From positions 521,001-585,000 of the forward strand of contig CP101033.1 of NCBI GenBank assembly GCA_041319085.1: DNA of 64,000 bases, in the 5' to 3' direction. Positions 16,478-26,971 of the stretch are shown here, piece after piece. The notes beneath the pieces were generated by a model. That model did no database searches, was not told where the DNA came from, and was given only the letters and a program-made list of their open reading frames with translations. The DNA comes from Aeromonas veronii. Lineage in GTDB: Bacteria > Pseudomonadota > Gammaproteobacteria > Enterobacterales > Aeromonadaceae. Both the position numbers and the translations under genes were made by a program. How positions within the stretch are numbered: position 1 is the stretch's first letter; each line of letters begins with the position of its first letter.

Positions 16478-17207
16478 ATGAAACACCTCTTTCGCCCAGC
16501 GCTGCTCGCTTCCTTGCTGGCTGCCGCTCTCTCTCTGCCCGCCGTAGCTGGTGGTGCCGCCACAGTTCAGCCGGTTCCTGCCGGTTCCTGCCGGTGTCAC
16601 TACCGTTACGCTGGCCCAGCAGGCCCCCATTCACTGGGTGTCGGTGGAGCAGATCGCCAAGAGCCTGGATGGCCTGCCCCCGATTGCGGTCGGTTTTGAT
16701 ATCGACGATACCCTGCTCTTTTCCAGCCCCGGTTTTTATCGCGGCAAGCAGGAGTTCTCGCCCAACGACGAGAGTTATCTGAAGAACCCCGCCTTCTGGG
16801 AGAAGATGAACAACGGCTGGGATGCGTTCAGCATGCCGAAAGAGGTGGGCAAGGCGCTCATCGCCATGCACCTCAAGCGCGGTGACCATATCTATTTCGT
16901 CACCGGTCGCTCGGCTACCAAGACTGAAACCGTGAGCCAGACCCTGCAGCAGACCATGAACATCCCGGCTGCCCAGCTCAATCCGGTGATCTTTGCCGGT
17001 GATCAGCCAGGCCAGAACACCAAGGTGCAGTGGCTCAAGGATAAGCAGATGAAGATCTTCTACGGCGATTCTGATGGTGATATCAAAGCAGCGCAGGAGA
17101 TCGGCGCTCGTGGCATCCGCCTGCTGCGGGCTGCTAACTCCAGCTACCGGCCACTGCCGCTGGCAGGGGCGCTGGGGGAAGAGGTGATCATCAACTCCCA
17201 GTTCTGA
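16478..17207 (+). CDS. aphA: Class B acid phosphatase AphA, disrupted by 10-bp duplication
   Basis: Periplasmic non-specific phosphatase of the HAD superfamily. A signal peptide (about residues 1-25) is followed by [14 protein letters not shown], the DxDxT motif [16 protein letters not shown] (motif II) and a YGDSDGDI motif. Close to E. coli AphA in length and sequence. The frame is broken between signal peptide and mature protein by a tandem copy of a 10-bp unit (16571-16590). Removing one unit restores the frame exactly. Confidence 0.93.
16571..16590 (+). repeat. 10-bp tandem duplication in aphA
   Basis: Two copies of CCGGTTCCTG sit head to tail, followed by a partial third (CCGGT). One copy fits the reading frame and two break it. 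Unlike the other frameshifts in the window this is not a homopolymer change. Confidence 0.9.
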
Positions 17208-17226
17208 TCCTGCTTCGGTTCAGACA

Positions 17227-17263
17227 AGAAGGGCGAGTGTGTAGACACTCGCCCTTCTGTTTT
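17227..17263 (+). terminator. Terminator after aphA
   Basis: 14-bp stem AGAAGGGCGAGTGT / ACACTCGCCCTTCT, loop GTAG, followed by GTTTTT. It also faces the end of the convergent gene at 17287. Confidence 0.88.
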
Positions 17264-17286
17264 TCTCAGTGCGATGCCGGTACCGT

Positions 17287-17550
17287 TCAGTCAGCCCACG
17301 GCATCTCGGGCAGGCTATCGAGGAACTCGCCGTAACGGGTCAGATTGAAGGGGCCCTGATCGGCCTCCATCGCCATCAGCTCGGCCCCGAGGGCGCAGGC
17401 GATATATTGCAGCGCCTCTTCCCGCGGGGTGCCCTTCATCACCAGCCGCATCAGGGTTGCCTTCACATGGGGCGGGTGACCATCGTTGAGCTGGTTCTCC
17501 ACCATCTCCAGCAGCGTCTCTTCGTCAAAAAATTCCTGAGTGTCGTTCAT
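17287..17550 (-). CDS. Conserved small acidic protein, 87 aa
   Basis: Unrecognised family. Helical, acidic start (MNDTQEFFDEETLLEMVENQL), central MRLVMKGTPREEALQYIACALGAEL. No signal peptide or membrane segment. The protein reads as compact and conserved; convergent with aphA. No function proposed. Confidence 0.7.
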   Translation of the reverse strand: MNDTQEFFDEETLLEMVENQLNDGHPPHVKATLMRLVMKGTPREEALQYIACALGAELMAMEADQGPFNLTRYGEFLDSLPEMPWAD

Positions 17551-17606
17551 GGGATATCCGCAACAGTGAATGTGGCGGCCAGTATAGCCTGAATGGGGCT
17601 AACACC

Positions 17607-18048
17607 TTGAACGGCCTGCGAATAAACAATCCGATGAGGAGGCCATTTATTACCCATAATGAGGAGGCGTTTGCCAAGGCAAGCAGGTTGGAACACCGAT
17701 CCGGCATTGACCTCAAACACTGCTGGGGCTGCGTCTGCAACGTGGCTGAGCTGGCGCGTCGTCTGGCGGTGAAGAAAAGGATGAAGGGGGAGGAGGTCTT
17801 TACCTGCGCCAGCTCTACGCTCTCGGCCGCTTGGTGAGGCACGTAGGCCTGCCGGAAAACACCGTCCATCACATCCACGATCTGGAGTTGCACAAGGGGC
17901 GGGCCAGTCCGATGTGGGGGAAGAGGCGCCGCCCGAGTGGCCCCACAAAGTGGCAGATGCGCTGGGGCTGAGCTGGGCCGATTGTGCCGCCCAGTTCACT
18001 GCGCTGCGGGAACAGGGCAACGGTTATGCCGGGTTGCTGGCGGCCTGA
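17607..18048 (+). pseudogene. Hypothetical gene with two frame breaks
   Basis: Three successive frames join into one plausible protein of about 145 residues: SRLEHRSGIDLKHCWGC..., then LYLRQLYALGRLVRHVGLPENTVHHIHDLEL, then PPEWPHKVADALGLSWADCAAQFTALREQG. The breaks are at G runs 17786-17790 and 17896-17899. The start is uncertain (TTG at 17607 or ATG at 17634). Family not recognised. Probably intact in the organism, with the breaks caused by sequence error. Confidence 0.5.
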
Positions 18049-18070
18049 GGCCTTATCTTCCATCTCATCA

Positions 18071-18092
18071 GGGGCCAACGCGGCCCCTTTTT
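18071..18092 (+). terminator. Terminator
   Basis: GGGGCC-AACGC-GGCCCC followed by TTTTT, about 20 bases after the preceding stop. Confidence 0.8.
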
Positions 18093-18176
18093 CATGGCTG
18101 ATGGTGCCGCAGGCTTGCCAGCCAGGGAGCGACGGGGCACTCTTTGCCCTTCACTTTCCGTCTGAGAGCCCTTGCC

Positions 18177-18674
18177 ATGATTGCCTCCTCCCGCCTGATC
18201 CTGCGCGAAATGATCGCCACCGATGCCCCCTTCATCCTTGAGCTGCTCAATGACGGCGACTTTTATCGTTACATCGGTGATCGGGGCATTCGCACCCTCG
18301 AACAGGCGCAGGAGTATATCCAGCAGGGGCCGGCAGTCAGCTATGCCCGCTATGGTCACGGGCTCTATCTGGTGGAGCGCAAGGAGGACGGTGTCAGCCT
18401 CGGTATCTGCGGTTTGATCAAACGCGATACCCTGGAGCAGGTCGATATCGGTTACGCCTTCCTGCCGCAGTATCGCGGTCAGGGTTACGCCATTGAAGCG
18501 GCGCAGGCCGCCCTTGCCGATGGCAAAAGCCGGTTGGGGATCGGGCAGGTAGTTGCCATCGTCACTCCGGGCAACGAGCGTTCCATCGGCCTGTTGGCCA
18601 AGCTGGGGCTGGTGCGCAGTAGACTGGTCAAGCTGAGCGAAGATGCCGATGAGTGCCTGCTGCTGGAGCAGTGA
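18177..18674 (+). CDS. GNAT acetyltransferase (RimJ/RimL-like)
   Basis: 165 residues. N-terminal SSRLILREM, typical of the RimJ/L group, and acetyl-CoA-binding motif A as VDIGYAFLPQYRGQGYAIEAAQAAL. The start at 18177 is preferred over the upstream TTG/GTG-type starts because it aligns with the family N-terminus. Substrate unknown: peptide N-termini or small metabolites are both possible. Confidence 0.88.
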   Translation: MIASSRLILREMIATDAPFILELLNDGDFYRYIGDRGIRTLEQAQEYIQQGPAVSYARYGHGLYLVERKEDGVSLGICGLIKRDTLEQVDIGYAFLPQYRGQGYAIEAAQAALADGKSRLGIGQVVAIVTPGNERSIGLLAKLGLVRSRLVKLSEDADECLLLEQ

Positions 18675-18770
18675 TCAAGGTCAGAGAGCGGGGAAGCGAA
18701 TGGTGAGGTAGCTGCCAGGCTGAGGACAAGCAAGAGGCTGGGTCTGGCTAAAGGCGTGAGAGAAGCAAAG

Positions 18771-18793
18771 AGGCCGCCGTGAGTTGCGGCCTG
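18771..18793 (-). terminator. Terminator after the 58-aa gene
   Basis: On the minus strand GGCCGC, a short loop and GCGGCC are followed by TCTTTG. About 35 bases beyond the stop of the small gene. Confidence 0.5.
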
Positions 18794-18826
18794 TCTGCAT
18801 CGGGCGCTGCCGGAGGGCAGGCAGGA

Positions 18827-19003
18827 TCAGTTGAGGTCTTCGATGGAGAACTCGCCAGCGATACCATCACAGGAGATGGCGAAACCGCCGCTGAAGCGGG
18901 TGCTGAACTGGATCAGAAACGCATCATTGTCGTGCTCTTGCACAGGCAGGTTGATGGGCTTGCTACGACGCAGGGGCTTGTGTGTTTGTACTGCTTTCAT
19001 CAT
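18827..19003 (-). CDS. 58-aa small protein
   Basis: Short frame with a two-Met start (MMKAVQTHKPLRRSKPINLP) and acidic end (GEFSIEDLN). The first 20 residues are strongly basic, the middle (AFLIQFSTRFSGGFAISC) is hydrophobic and beta-prone. The start follows a weak GAGAAA ribosome-binding site, with a terminator-like stem after it. No family recognised. Support is its codon-like composition, start/stop context and isolation between non-coding DNA. Confidence 0.55.
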   Translation of the reverse strand: MMKAVQTHKPLRRSKPINLPVQEHDNDAFLIQFSTRFSGGFAISCDGIAGEFSIEDLN

Positions 19004-19504
19004 GGTATTTCTCTATATAAATTAGGTGTTTGCTCCTTGTATTGGCAAATGTCAGGTCAATGGGCGCGGTCGATTGGGTGAACGACAAGCGCGCAGGAAT
19101 ACCCAGCCCGGTTAAGGGGCGTCTGCACTTTCAAGGAATATGCTGATGCATAAATCAAATTGGGTGGGCAGATCGGGTCTGCACCGTGAGAGCCGGGCAA
19201 CGCAGGCAGACAGCCTGACGGTTCTCAAGGCGAGTAAATCAGAGGGAGGTTATGTGTGTACTGGCAGGATTCATCTAACGTTGAAGCATTGCGAACATAA
19301 ACAGGGCTGATTAACTAGCCGACGCGCATTCTCTCCGCGAAATGAATAAAAAGCAAACAATAATTTGCCGATATTGAAGTAAGTACGCTTTTCCTCTGTG
19401 TAATCAAGGTGCTATCAGCAGCAAATATCCGCAGCTATCAGTCATAAAAAGAGGGCTCCCGACGGGAGCCCTCTCTCATTCTGCAAGCAGCACAGTGGGC
19501 CGAC
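19004..19504. other. 500-bp interval without a protein gene
   Basis: No convincing reading frame. It holds the terminator at 19446-19475 and, around 19170-19240, short complementary segments (TGAGAGCC / GGTTCTCA) that could fold. I considered a regulatory RNA but could not match a known class. The AT-rich part at 19330-19440 may contain promoters. Confidence 0.5.
19446..19475 (-). terminator. Terminator of the antiporter gene
   Basis: Stem GAGGGCTCCC-GAC-GGGAGCCCTC; the minus strand continues with TTTTT. It lies just past the antiporter stop. Confidence 0.88.
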
Positions 19505-20781
19505 TCAGTAGTCGCCACAGGCCTTCTTGGCGGCCGTGATCATCGGGGTGATGGTCATGCCTTGCACCACGATGGAGAACATCACCACCGAGTAGGTCAT
19601 CACCAGGATGACCTGACGCAGGTCGACCCCATGCTCCGGAATCATCATGACGCCGGAGGGGAGCGCCAGTGCCATCGCCATCGCCAGACCGCCGCGCAGA
19701 CCGCCCCAGGTGAGGATCCGCACCGAGAAGGTGTTGTAATTGCGGAATCGGCGGAAGGCCACATAGGGCAGCGAGACACTGATGAAGCGGGCAGCCAGAC
19801 AGAGTGGCACCGCGATAACCAGCAGTGCCCAGTCATGCCAGGCGAGATCCAGCAGTACCATCGCCAGACCGATCAGCAGGAACAGCAGGGCGTTGAGGAA
19901 CTGGTCCATCAACTCCCAGAAGTGATCCAGGTGATGACGACTCTGCTCGGAGAAGCCGGATTGACGGGTCCAGTTGCCGATCATGATGCCGGTGACCACC
20001 ATGGCCAGTGCGCCGGAGACGCCGATCATGTTGGCAAAGGCGAAGCCAGCGGTCGGGATGCAGAGCGTCAGCAACAGCTCCAGCGAACCGTCGTCGGTGG
20101 CACTGATCATCGCGTGGGCAATGAGGCCCAGCACGGCGCCGAACAGGATGCCGCCGAGGGCTTCATGCAGGAACAGACCGGCCACGCTGCCGAAGGTGGG
20201 CTCGACACCGCCAAATGCGACGGCAAACACGGTGGCGAAGATGACGAGGCCGACACCATCGTTGAACAGCGATTCCCCTTCGATCTGGATGGCGATCTGG
20301 GGTGGCGCTTTCATCTTCTTGACGATGGCCAGTACGGCAATCGGGTCAGTGGGGAGATCAGCGCGCCGAACAGCATGCAGTAGACCAGCGGCAGTTCCCA
20401 ACCCAGCAGCTTGGCGATAAACCAGAAGCCGTAGCCGATGAGGAAGGTGGAGAGCAGGGTGGCAATGATGGCCAGAATGGTGATCTCCCACTTCTGGCTG
20501 CGCAGCGCCTTGAGGTTGATGCCAAGGCCACCGGCGAACAGCAGAAAGCCCAGGATCCCCTTCAGCAGGAAGTTCTGGAAGTCGATGCTCTCCATGGTTT
20601 TGACGGCAAGAGGTTCCAGGTTGAACCAGCCCAGTTTGCCAAACAGCACCATCAGCACGGACATTAGCATGGAGCCAGCAGTAATGGCGATGGTGGTCTG
20701 GATCTTCACAACATACTGGTTGGCAAAGGCGATAAAGATCGCCAGTGCGGCCAGAAAACAGAGTGTGTAGTAGACGCTCAT
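19505..20781 (-). CDS. NhaP-type Na+(K+)/H+ antiporter (one frame break)
   Basis: About 425 residues after correction, monovalent cation:proton antiporter-1 family with 12 or so membrane segments, exchanging cytoplasmic Na+ or K+ for H+. The SPTDPIAVLAI motif in the ion-binding helix and the GESLFNDGVGLV motif are both present once the C missing at 20351-20354 (minus strand) is restored. The start MSVYYTLCFLA at 20781 is chosen for its signal-anchor-like first helix. Single-gene unit. Confidence 0.9.
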
Positions 20782-20905
20782 AGTTATTTTTTCTCGTTGG
20801 TAGACAGCAAGCACGTATCCCTATGCAGGATGGGCATAGGTTACTCTCGGGCCCCATGTTACTCATTACCTATAAGTGAGTATATGGTGATGAGTTTGGA
20901 CTGAT

Positions 20906-20921
20906 AGACGGCTAGATTTCC
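20906..20921. promoter_or_regulatory. Possible MetJ box pair upstream of metH
   Basis: AGACGGCT (one mismatch to the 8-bp met box AGACGTCT) is followed immediately by the weaker AGATTTCC, about 70 bp upstream of the metH start. MetJ binds tandem met boxes. The second box is poor, so this is only a suggestion. Confidence 0.3.
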
Positions 20922-20987
20922 ATTTTATTTATTTGCTGCTAGCATGCTGTTTGCGCAGTTGCATGGACGTAATAAGAGGAGCACGCG

Positions 20988-23900
20988 GTGTCGAACGAAA
21001 TGTCGGGCAGAGAGCCGAGCACGCAGTCGGACGTAACAATGAAGCTGGAAGCCTGCCTCAGGGAGCGGATCCTGATCATCGATGGCGCCATGGGCACCAT
21101 GATCCAGGGTTACAAGCTGGGTGAGGCGGACTATCGGGGGATACGCTTCGCCGACTGGCACACCGACATCAAGGGCAACAACGATCTGCTGGTGCTGACC
21201 CGTCCGGCGGTGATCCGCGAGATCCACCAGCAGTATTGCGCGGCCGGGGCCGACATCCTCGAAACCAACACCTTCAACGCCACTCGCATCGCCATGGCCG
21301 ATTACGAGATGGAAGCGCTTTCCGCCGAGATCAACCGCGAAGCCGCCCGCTTGGCCCGCGCCGTCGCCGATGAGTGGACCGCCAAAGAGCCCCACAAGCC
21401 GCGTTTCGTTGCCGGGGTGCTGGGCCCCACCAACCGCACCTGTTCCATCTCGCCGGACGTCAACGACCCCGGCAAGCGCAACGTCACCTATGACCAGCTG
21501 GTGGCCGCCTATACCGAATCGACCCATGCCCTGATCGAGGGCGGCGCCGACATCATCCTGATCGAGACCATCTTCGATACCCTCAACGCCAAGGCGGCCG
21601 CCTTCGCGGTGGAAGGGGTGTTCGAAGAGCTGGGTTACAGCCTGCCGGTGATGATCTCCGGTACCATCACCGATGCCTCCGGCCGTACTCTCTCCGGCCA
21701 GACCACCGAAGCCTTCTACCACTCGCTGCGTCACGTCAAACCGGTGTCGTTCGGCCTCAACTGTGCGCTCGGGCCTGACGAGCTGCGCCAGTATGTGGAG
21801 GAGCTGTCGCGCATCAGCGAATCCTGCGTCAGCGCTCACCCCAACGCCGGGCTGCCCAACGCGTTCGGCGAGTACGATCTCGATGCGGACGAGATGGCGG
21901 AGCATATCCGCGAGTGGGCCCAGAGCGGCTTTCTCAACATGGTCGGCGGCTGCTGCGGCACCACCCCGACCCATATCCGCGCCATGAGCGACGCCGTGGC
22001 GGGCATCAAGCCGCGCGCGTTGCCCGAGCTGCCGGTCGCTTGCCGGCTGTCGGGCCTCGAGCCGCTGATCATCACCCCCGAATCCATGTTCGTGAACGTG
22101 GGGGAGCGCACCAACGTCACCGGTTCGGCCAAGTTCAAGCGGTTGATCAAGGAGGGGCTCTACGACGAGGCGCTCGATGTCGCCAAGCAGCAGGTAGAGA
22201 GCGGCGCCCAGATCATCGACATCAATATGGACGAGGGGATGCTGGACGCCGAAGCGGCCATGGTGCGCTTCCTCAACCTCATCGCCGGTGAGCCGGACAT
22301 CGCCCGGGTGCCGGTGATGATCGACTCCTCCAAGTGGGAGGTGCTGGAGGCGGGCCTCAAGTGCGTGCAGGGCAAGCCGGTAGTCAACTCCATCTCCATG
22401 AAAGAGGGGAGGAGAAGTTCATCCAGCAGGCCAAATTGCTGCGCCGCTACGGCGCCGCTGTCATCGTGATGGCATTCGATGAGGCGGGGCAGGCCGATAC
22501 CCGCGCCCGCAAGTTCGAGATCTGCCAGCGCGCCTACCGCATTCTGGTCGATCAGGTCGGTTTCCCGCCGGAAGATATCATCTTCGATCCCAACATCTTC
22601 GCGGTGGCGACCGGCATAGATGAACACAACAACTATGCGGTGGACTTCATCGAGGCGGTGAAGGACATCAAGGAGAACCTGCCCCACGCCATGATCTCCG
22701 GCGGCGTCTCCAACGTCTCGTTTTCGTTTCGCGGCAACGAGCCGGTGCGCGAAGCCATTCACGCGGTTTTCCTCTACCACGCCATCCAGAACGGCATGGA
22801 TATGGGGATCGTCAACGCCGGTCAGCTGGCCATCTACGAAGACATTCCGGCCGAGCTGAAAGAGAAGGTCGAGGCGGTGGTGCTCAACCTTAATGACAAC
22901 GCCACCGAGGCGCTGCTGGCCATCGCCGAGAAGTATCGCGGCGCCGGTGCCCAGGCCGAGGATCCGCGGGATCAGGCGTGGCGCAGCTGGCCGGTGGGCA
23001 AGCGGCTGGAGCACGCGCTGGTCAAGGGGATCACCGACTTTATCGAAGAGGATACCGAAGAGGCGCGCGCTGGCGCCGAGCGGCCGCTACACGTCATCGA
23101 AGGGCCGCTGATGGACGGCATGAACGTGGTCGGCGACCTGTTCGGCGCCGGCAAGATGTTCCTGCCACAGGTGGTGAAGTCGGCCCGGGTGATGAAGCGG
23201 GCGGTGGCCTATCTGCAACCCTATATCGAGGCGGAAAAATCGGGCGGCTCCAGCAACGGCAAAATCGTGATGGCCACCGTGAAGGGGGACGTGCACGACA
23301 TCGGCAAGAACATCGTCGGGGTGGTGCTGCAGTGTAACAACTACGAGATTGTCGACCTCGGGGTGATGGTCTCTTGCGAGACCATCCTCAAGACAGCGCG
23401 GGAGGTCAATGCCGACATCATCGGCCTGTCAGGCCTCATCACCCCGTCGCTGGACGAGATGGTGCACGTGGCCAAAGAGATGGAGCGCCAGGGCTTCAAG
23501 CTGCCGCTCTTGATCGGCGGCGCGACCACCTCCAAGGCCCATACCGCAGTCAAGATAGAGCAGAATTACTCCGAGCCGGTGGTCTATGTCTCGAATGCTT
23601 CCCGAGCAGTCGGGGTAGCCCAGAGTCTGCTGAGCCCGGAGCTCAAGCCCGCCTTCGTGGCCCGCATCGACAAGGAGTACGAGATTGCCCGCGAGCAGCA
23701 CGCCCGCAAGCAGCCGCGCTCCAAGCCGGTCAGTCTGGCCCACGCCCGTGCCAACCGCCATCAGCTGGACTGGGTCGGCTATGAGCCGCCCGCCCCCGTG
23801 AACCGGGTGTGCAGACGTTCGAAAACGTGCCCATTTCGGTGCTGCGCCCCTACATCGACTGGACGCCGTTCTTCCTTAGCTGGGAGCTGGCGGGCAAGTT

Positions 23901-24693
23901 CCCCCGCATCCTCGAGGACGAGATTATCGGCGAGGAGGCGACCAAGCTGTTTGCCGAGGCCAACGCCATGCTGGATAAACTCGAGCAGGATCAAAGCGTG
24001 CGCTGCGCCGGCATCATAGGCCTGTTCCCGGCCAACGCGGTGGGTGACAGCATCGAGGTCTACCGCGACGAGTCGCGCAGCGAGGTGCGCAAGGTATTGC
24101 ACCACCTGCGTCAGCAGAGCGAGAAGCAGGGTTTCCCCAACTACTGTCTGGCGGACTATGTGGCGCCGAAAGAGAGCGGCAAACCCGACTGGATCGGTGC
24201 CTTCGCGGTGACCGGCGGTATCGGTGAGGAGGCCATCGCCAAGGCCTACAAGGCGGATCACGACGACTACAACGCCATCTTGATCCAAGCGGTGTGCGAC
24301 CGACTCGCCGAGGCCTTTGCCGAGTATCTACACGAGCAGGTGCGCAAGGTGCACTGGGGTTATGCCCCCGATGAGGCCCTCAGCAATGAGGCGCTGATCC
24401 GCGAGAACTATCAGGGCATCCGCCCGGCCCCCGGTTATCCGGCTTGCCCGGAGCACACCGAGAAGGGCAGTATCTGGGAACTGCTGGAGGTGGAGAGTGC
24501 CATCGGCATGAAGCTCACCGAATCCTACGCCATGTGGCCGGGGGCGGCGGTGTCGGGCTGGTACTTCTCCCACCCCGAGAGCAAATACTTCGCAGTGGCG
24601 CAGATCCAGCAAGATCAGGTGGAAGATTACGCCGCCCGCAAGGGGATGACGTTGGCAGAGGCCGAGCGCTGGCTCGCGCCCAATCTCAATTGA
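20988..24693 (+). CDS. metH: Cobalamin-dependent methionine synthase MetH (two frame breaks)
   Basis: About 1235 residues after correction (E. coli 1227). Four modules are visible: the homocysteine-binding barrel ([11 protein letters not shown] zinc ligands near 325), the methyltetrahydrofolate barrel ([11 protein letters not shown]), the B12 domain with [11 protein letters not shown] carrying the cobalt-ligand His, and the AdoMet reactivation domain ([16 protein letters not shown]). GTG at 20988 is chosen for an AGAGGAG 6 bases upstream. Breaks at 22405-22409 and 23802-23806 are single-base losses in G/C runs; a functional loss in both is unlikely. Confidence 0.96.
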
Positions 24694-24700
24694 GGAGCCT

Positions 24701-25842
24701 ATGAAGATTGGCTTTGTTGGTCTGGGGACCATTGTCGAGACCGCCTATCTACCGGCGTTGCACGCCTTGAGTGACGAGGTGAGGGTGTGGGGTTTTGACC
24801 CCGCCCGCAGCTTGCCGGGGGTGACATCGCTGCCGACCCTTGAGGCGCTGCTGGCGCAGCCCCTCGATCGGCTGGTGATTGCGACCCCATCTCTGCTGCA
24901 TCTGCCGGTGCTGGAGCAGGCGCTGGAGAGCGCCATTCCCTTGATTTTGGTGGAGAAGCCGGTGGTGGCGACGCTGGCCCAGCAGGCGAGGCTACAACAG
25001 CTGCTGGCCGATCCACAGATCGCTACCCGGGTGCTGGCACTGGATCACTGGATGGCCCGCAATGCCGTTCAGCGGTTACTTCGTGGGCAACTGGATGACA
25101 GCTGGCAGCTGTGCACTCCAACGAACGCTCAGCCAAATACGCCACTGTTTGGCACGATTGCACCTGTCACGCTGGCGGAGGTCGTGTCGATCGAGGGTTT
25201 CTTGCAAGAACCTTGCGGCATGGATGAAGAGGGACGTCCCTATGCCCTCAATTTCGCCACCGGCGAGCCGGATCAAAGGGTGCTGCGCCACCCCGACGGG
25301 GTGATCCTCGATATCGGCACCCATCTGCTGGCGATGATCCGCGAGCTGCTGGTCGCCCTCGGTGGTGATGACCGGCTGACGCTGGTGGCTGAGGGGGTGG
25401 TCGATCGATTGGGTCAGCCCATTACCCGTGGCGATCTGGAGAGTGCCGAAGGTCGTGCCTGTCTGCGCGGCGAGGCTGCTGGCGTTCCGCTGACCCTCTG
25501 GCTCGACAAGTACGCCGGGCCAGGTATCGAGCGCAAGGGGCTGGTGCTGTATCTCAAGGATGGAGAGCGAATTGAGCTGTTTCGCAGTGGCAATCTGGAG
25601 TGGCTGGACTATTACGGGGAGACATGTGGCAGTGACAAGCGCGACCAACCCCAGCATGGGCCCGAACACCTGTCGGCAGAGGTGCAGCGGTGGCTGCATG
25701 AAGGGCCGCTCTATCGCGACTGCATCGCGCAAACCCTGCTGGCCCCCTGCCTGCCGAAGGTTGGGGTGGGGCCACGGCACGCCGGTTGCAAGAGGTGACC
25801 CTGTTGCTCACCCTGCAACAGCAGTTACGCGGGCCCCATTGA
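24701..25842 (+). CDS. Gfo/Idh/MocA-family oxidoreductase (late frame break)
   Basis: About 380 residues. N-terminal Rossmann motif GFVGLGTIVETAYLPAL and VEKPVV (catalytic-type EKP). Restoring one C in the run 25743-25747 extends the C-terminus through RRLQEVTLLLTLQQQLRGPH to a stop at 25842; without it the frame ends at 25798 with an unrelated tail. Only 7 bases after metH, so very probably co-transcribed. Substrate unknown. Confidence 0.82.
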
Positions 25843-25955
25843 CTCTTTTTGGCGGGTTATTGCAAAAAGCCGAATGGTGAGGGGAAAGGATTGGCGTTGT
25901 CAGCGCTCCGTGGCACCTTATACTCTCCAGCCCGATGATCAGGTCTGTCATTTCC

Positions 25956-26851
25956 ATGAAGATTGCCATTTTATCCCGTGAGCCGAAAAACTACTCCACC
26001 CGCCGTCTGGTCGAGGTGGCACAGGCGCGCGGTCATCAGGTAGAGGTGCTCGACACCCTGCGCTGCTATATGAATATCGCTTCCCACAACCCCTCCATTC
26101 ACTACGAGGGTGGGGAGCTGGGAAGCTATGACGCCGTGATCCCGCGGATCGGGGCCAGCATTACCGCCTACGGCACCGCCGTGCTGCGCCAGTTCGAGAT
26201 GATGAACACCATGGCCCTCAACAGCTCGGTGGCCATCAGCCGTTCCCGCGACAAGCTGCGGGCGATGCAGCTGCTCTCCCGCCATGGCATCGGCCTACCC
26301 ATCACCGGCTATGCCCACAGTACCCACGACGTGCCCGACCTCATCACCATGGTGGGTGGGGCGCCGCTGGTGGTGAAACTGCTGGAGGGAACCCAGGGGA
26401 TTGGTGTGGTGCTCTGCGAGACTCAGAAGGCCGCCGAAAGCGTGATCGAAGCCTTTATCCAGACCAACAATAACATTCTGGTGCAGGAGTATATCCGCGA
26501 GGCCAACGGCGCCGACATCCGCTGCCTGGTGGTCAATGGCAAGGTGGTTGCCGCCATGCGCCGCCAGGCCCAGCCGGGGAGTTTCGCTCCAACCTGCACC
26601 GTGGCGGCACTGCCGAGGCGATCAAGATCACCCCGGAAGAGCGCGCGACCGCAGTGCAGGCCGCCAAGATCATGGGGCTGGATGTGGCGGGGGTGGATAT
26701 CCTGCGTAGCGCCCGCGGCCCGCTGGTGCTGGAGGTCAACTCCTCCCCCGGCCTGCAAGGGGTGGAAGCCGCCTCCGGCAAGGATGTGGCTGGCAAGATC
26801 ATCGAGTTCCTCGAACTCAAGGCGAGCCGCAAGAACAAACCGGCGGAGTGA
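25956..26851 (+). CDS. rimK: RimK-type ATP-grasp glutamate ligase (one frame break)
   Basis: 298 residues after correction, aligning with E. coli RimK (300). Begins [14 protein letters not shown], has [19 protein letters not shown] and [13 protein letters not shown] (ATP-grasp), and ends with the metal-binding [12 protein letters not shown]. RimK adds glutamates to the C-terminus of ribosomal protein S6 and makes poly-alpha-glutamate. The break is in the G run 26576-26579. An upstream ATG at 25935 is the alternative start. Confidence 0.92.
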
Positions 26852-26881
26852 GCCTCAGGCTTGCATCCGTCAGATAGAAAC

Positions 26882-26904
26882 AGGGCGCCATCTGGCGCCT
26901 TGTT
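26882..26904 (+). terminator. Terminator after rimK
   Basis: GGGCGCC-ATCT-GGCGCC stem followed by TTGTTG; moderately T-rich. Confidence 0.55.
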
Positions 26905-26939
26905 GCTATCTGGCTGGTGGGTTGGCGGTGCCACTGCGC

Positions 26940-26971
26940 CCTCACCCTAACCCTCTCCCAAAGGGAGAGGG
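26940..26971. repeat. REP-like intergenic element overlapping the kinase 3' end
   Basis: CCCTCACCCTAACCCTCTCCC followed by AAAGGGAGAGGG. This motif is widespread between genes in gammaproteobacteria and forms a CCCTCTCCC / GGGAGAGGG hairpin. Here it supplies the last codons and stop of the sensor kinase. Confidence 0.7.

Noticed and set aside
19120..19260. Riboswitch or structured RNA upstream of the antiporter
   Set aside because: Some complementary segments exist, but no known riboswitch core could be matched and the gene order does not place it as a leader of the minus-strand antiporter.
20988..24693. metH as a true pseudogene or two separate proteins
   Set aside because: Both breaks are single-base losses in G/C runs, and the restored protein aligns with the full four-domain enzyme. 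The pattern is shared with essential genes in the window.
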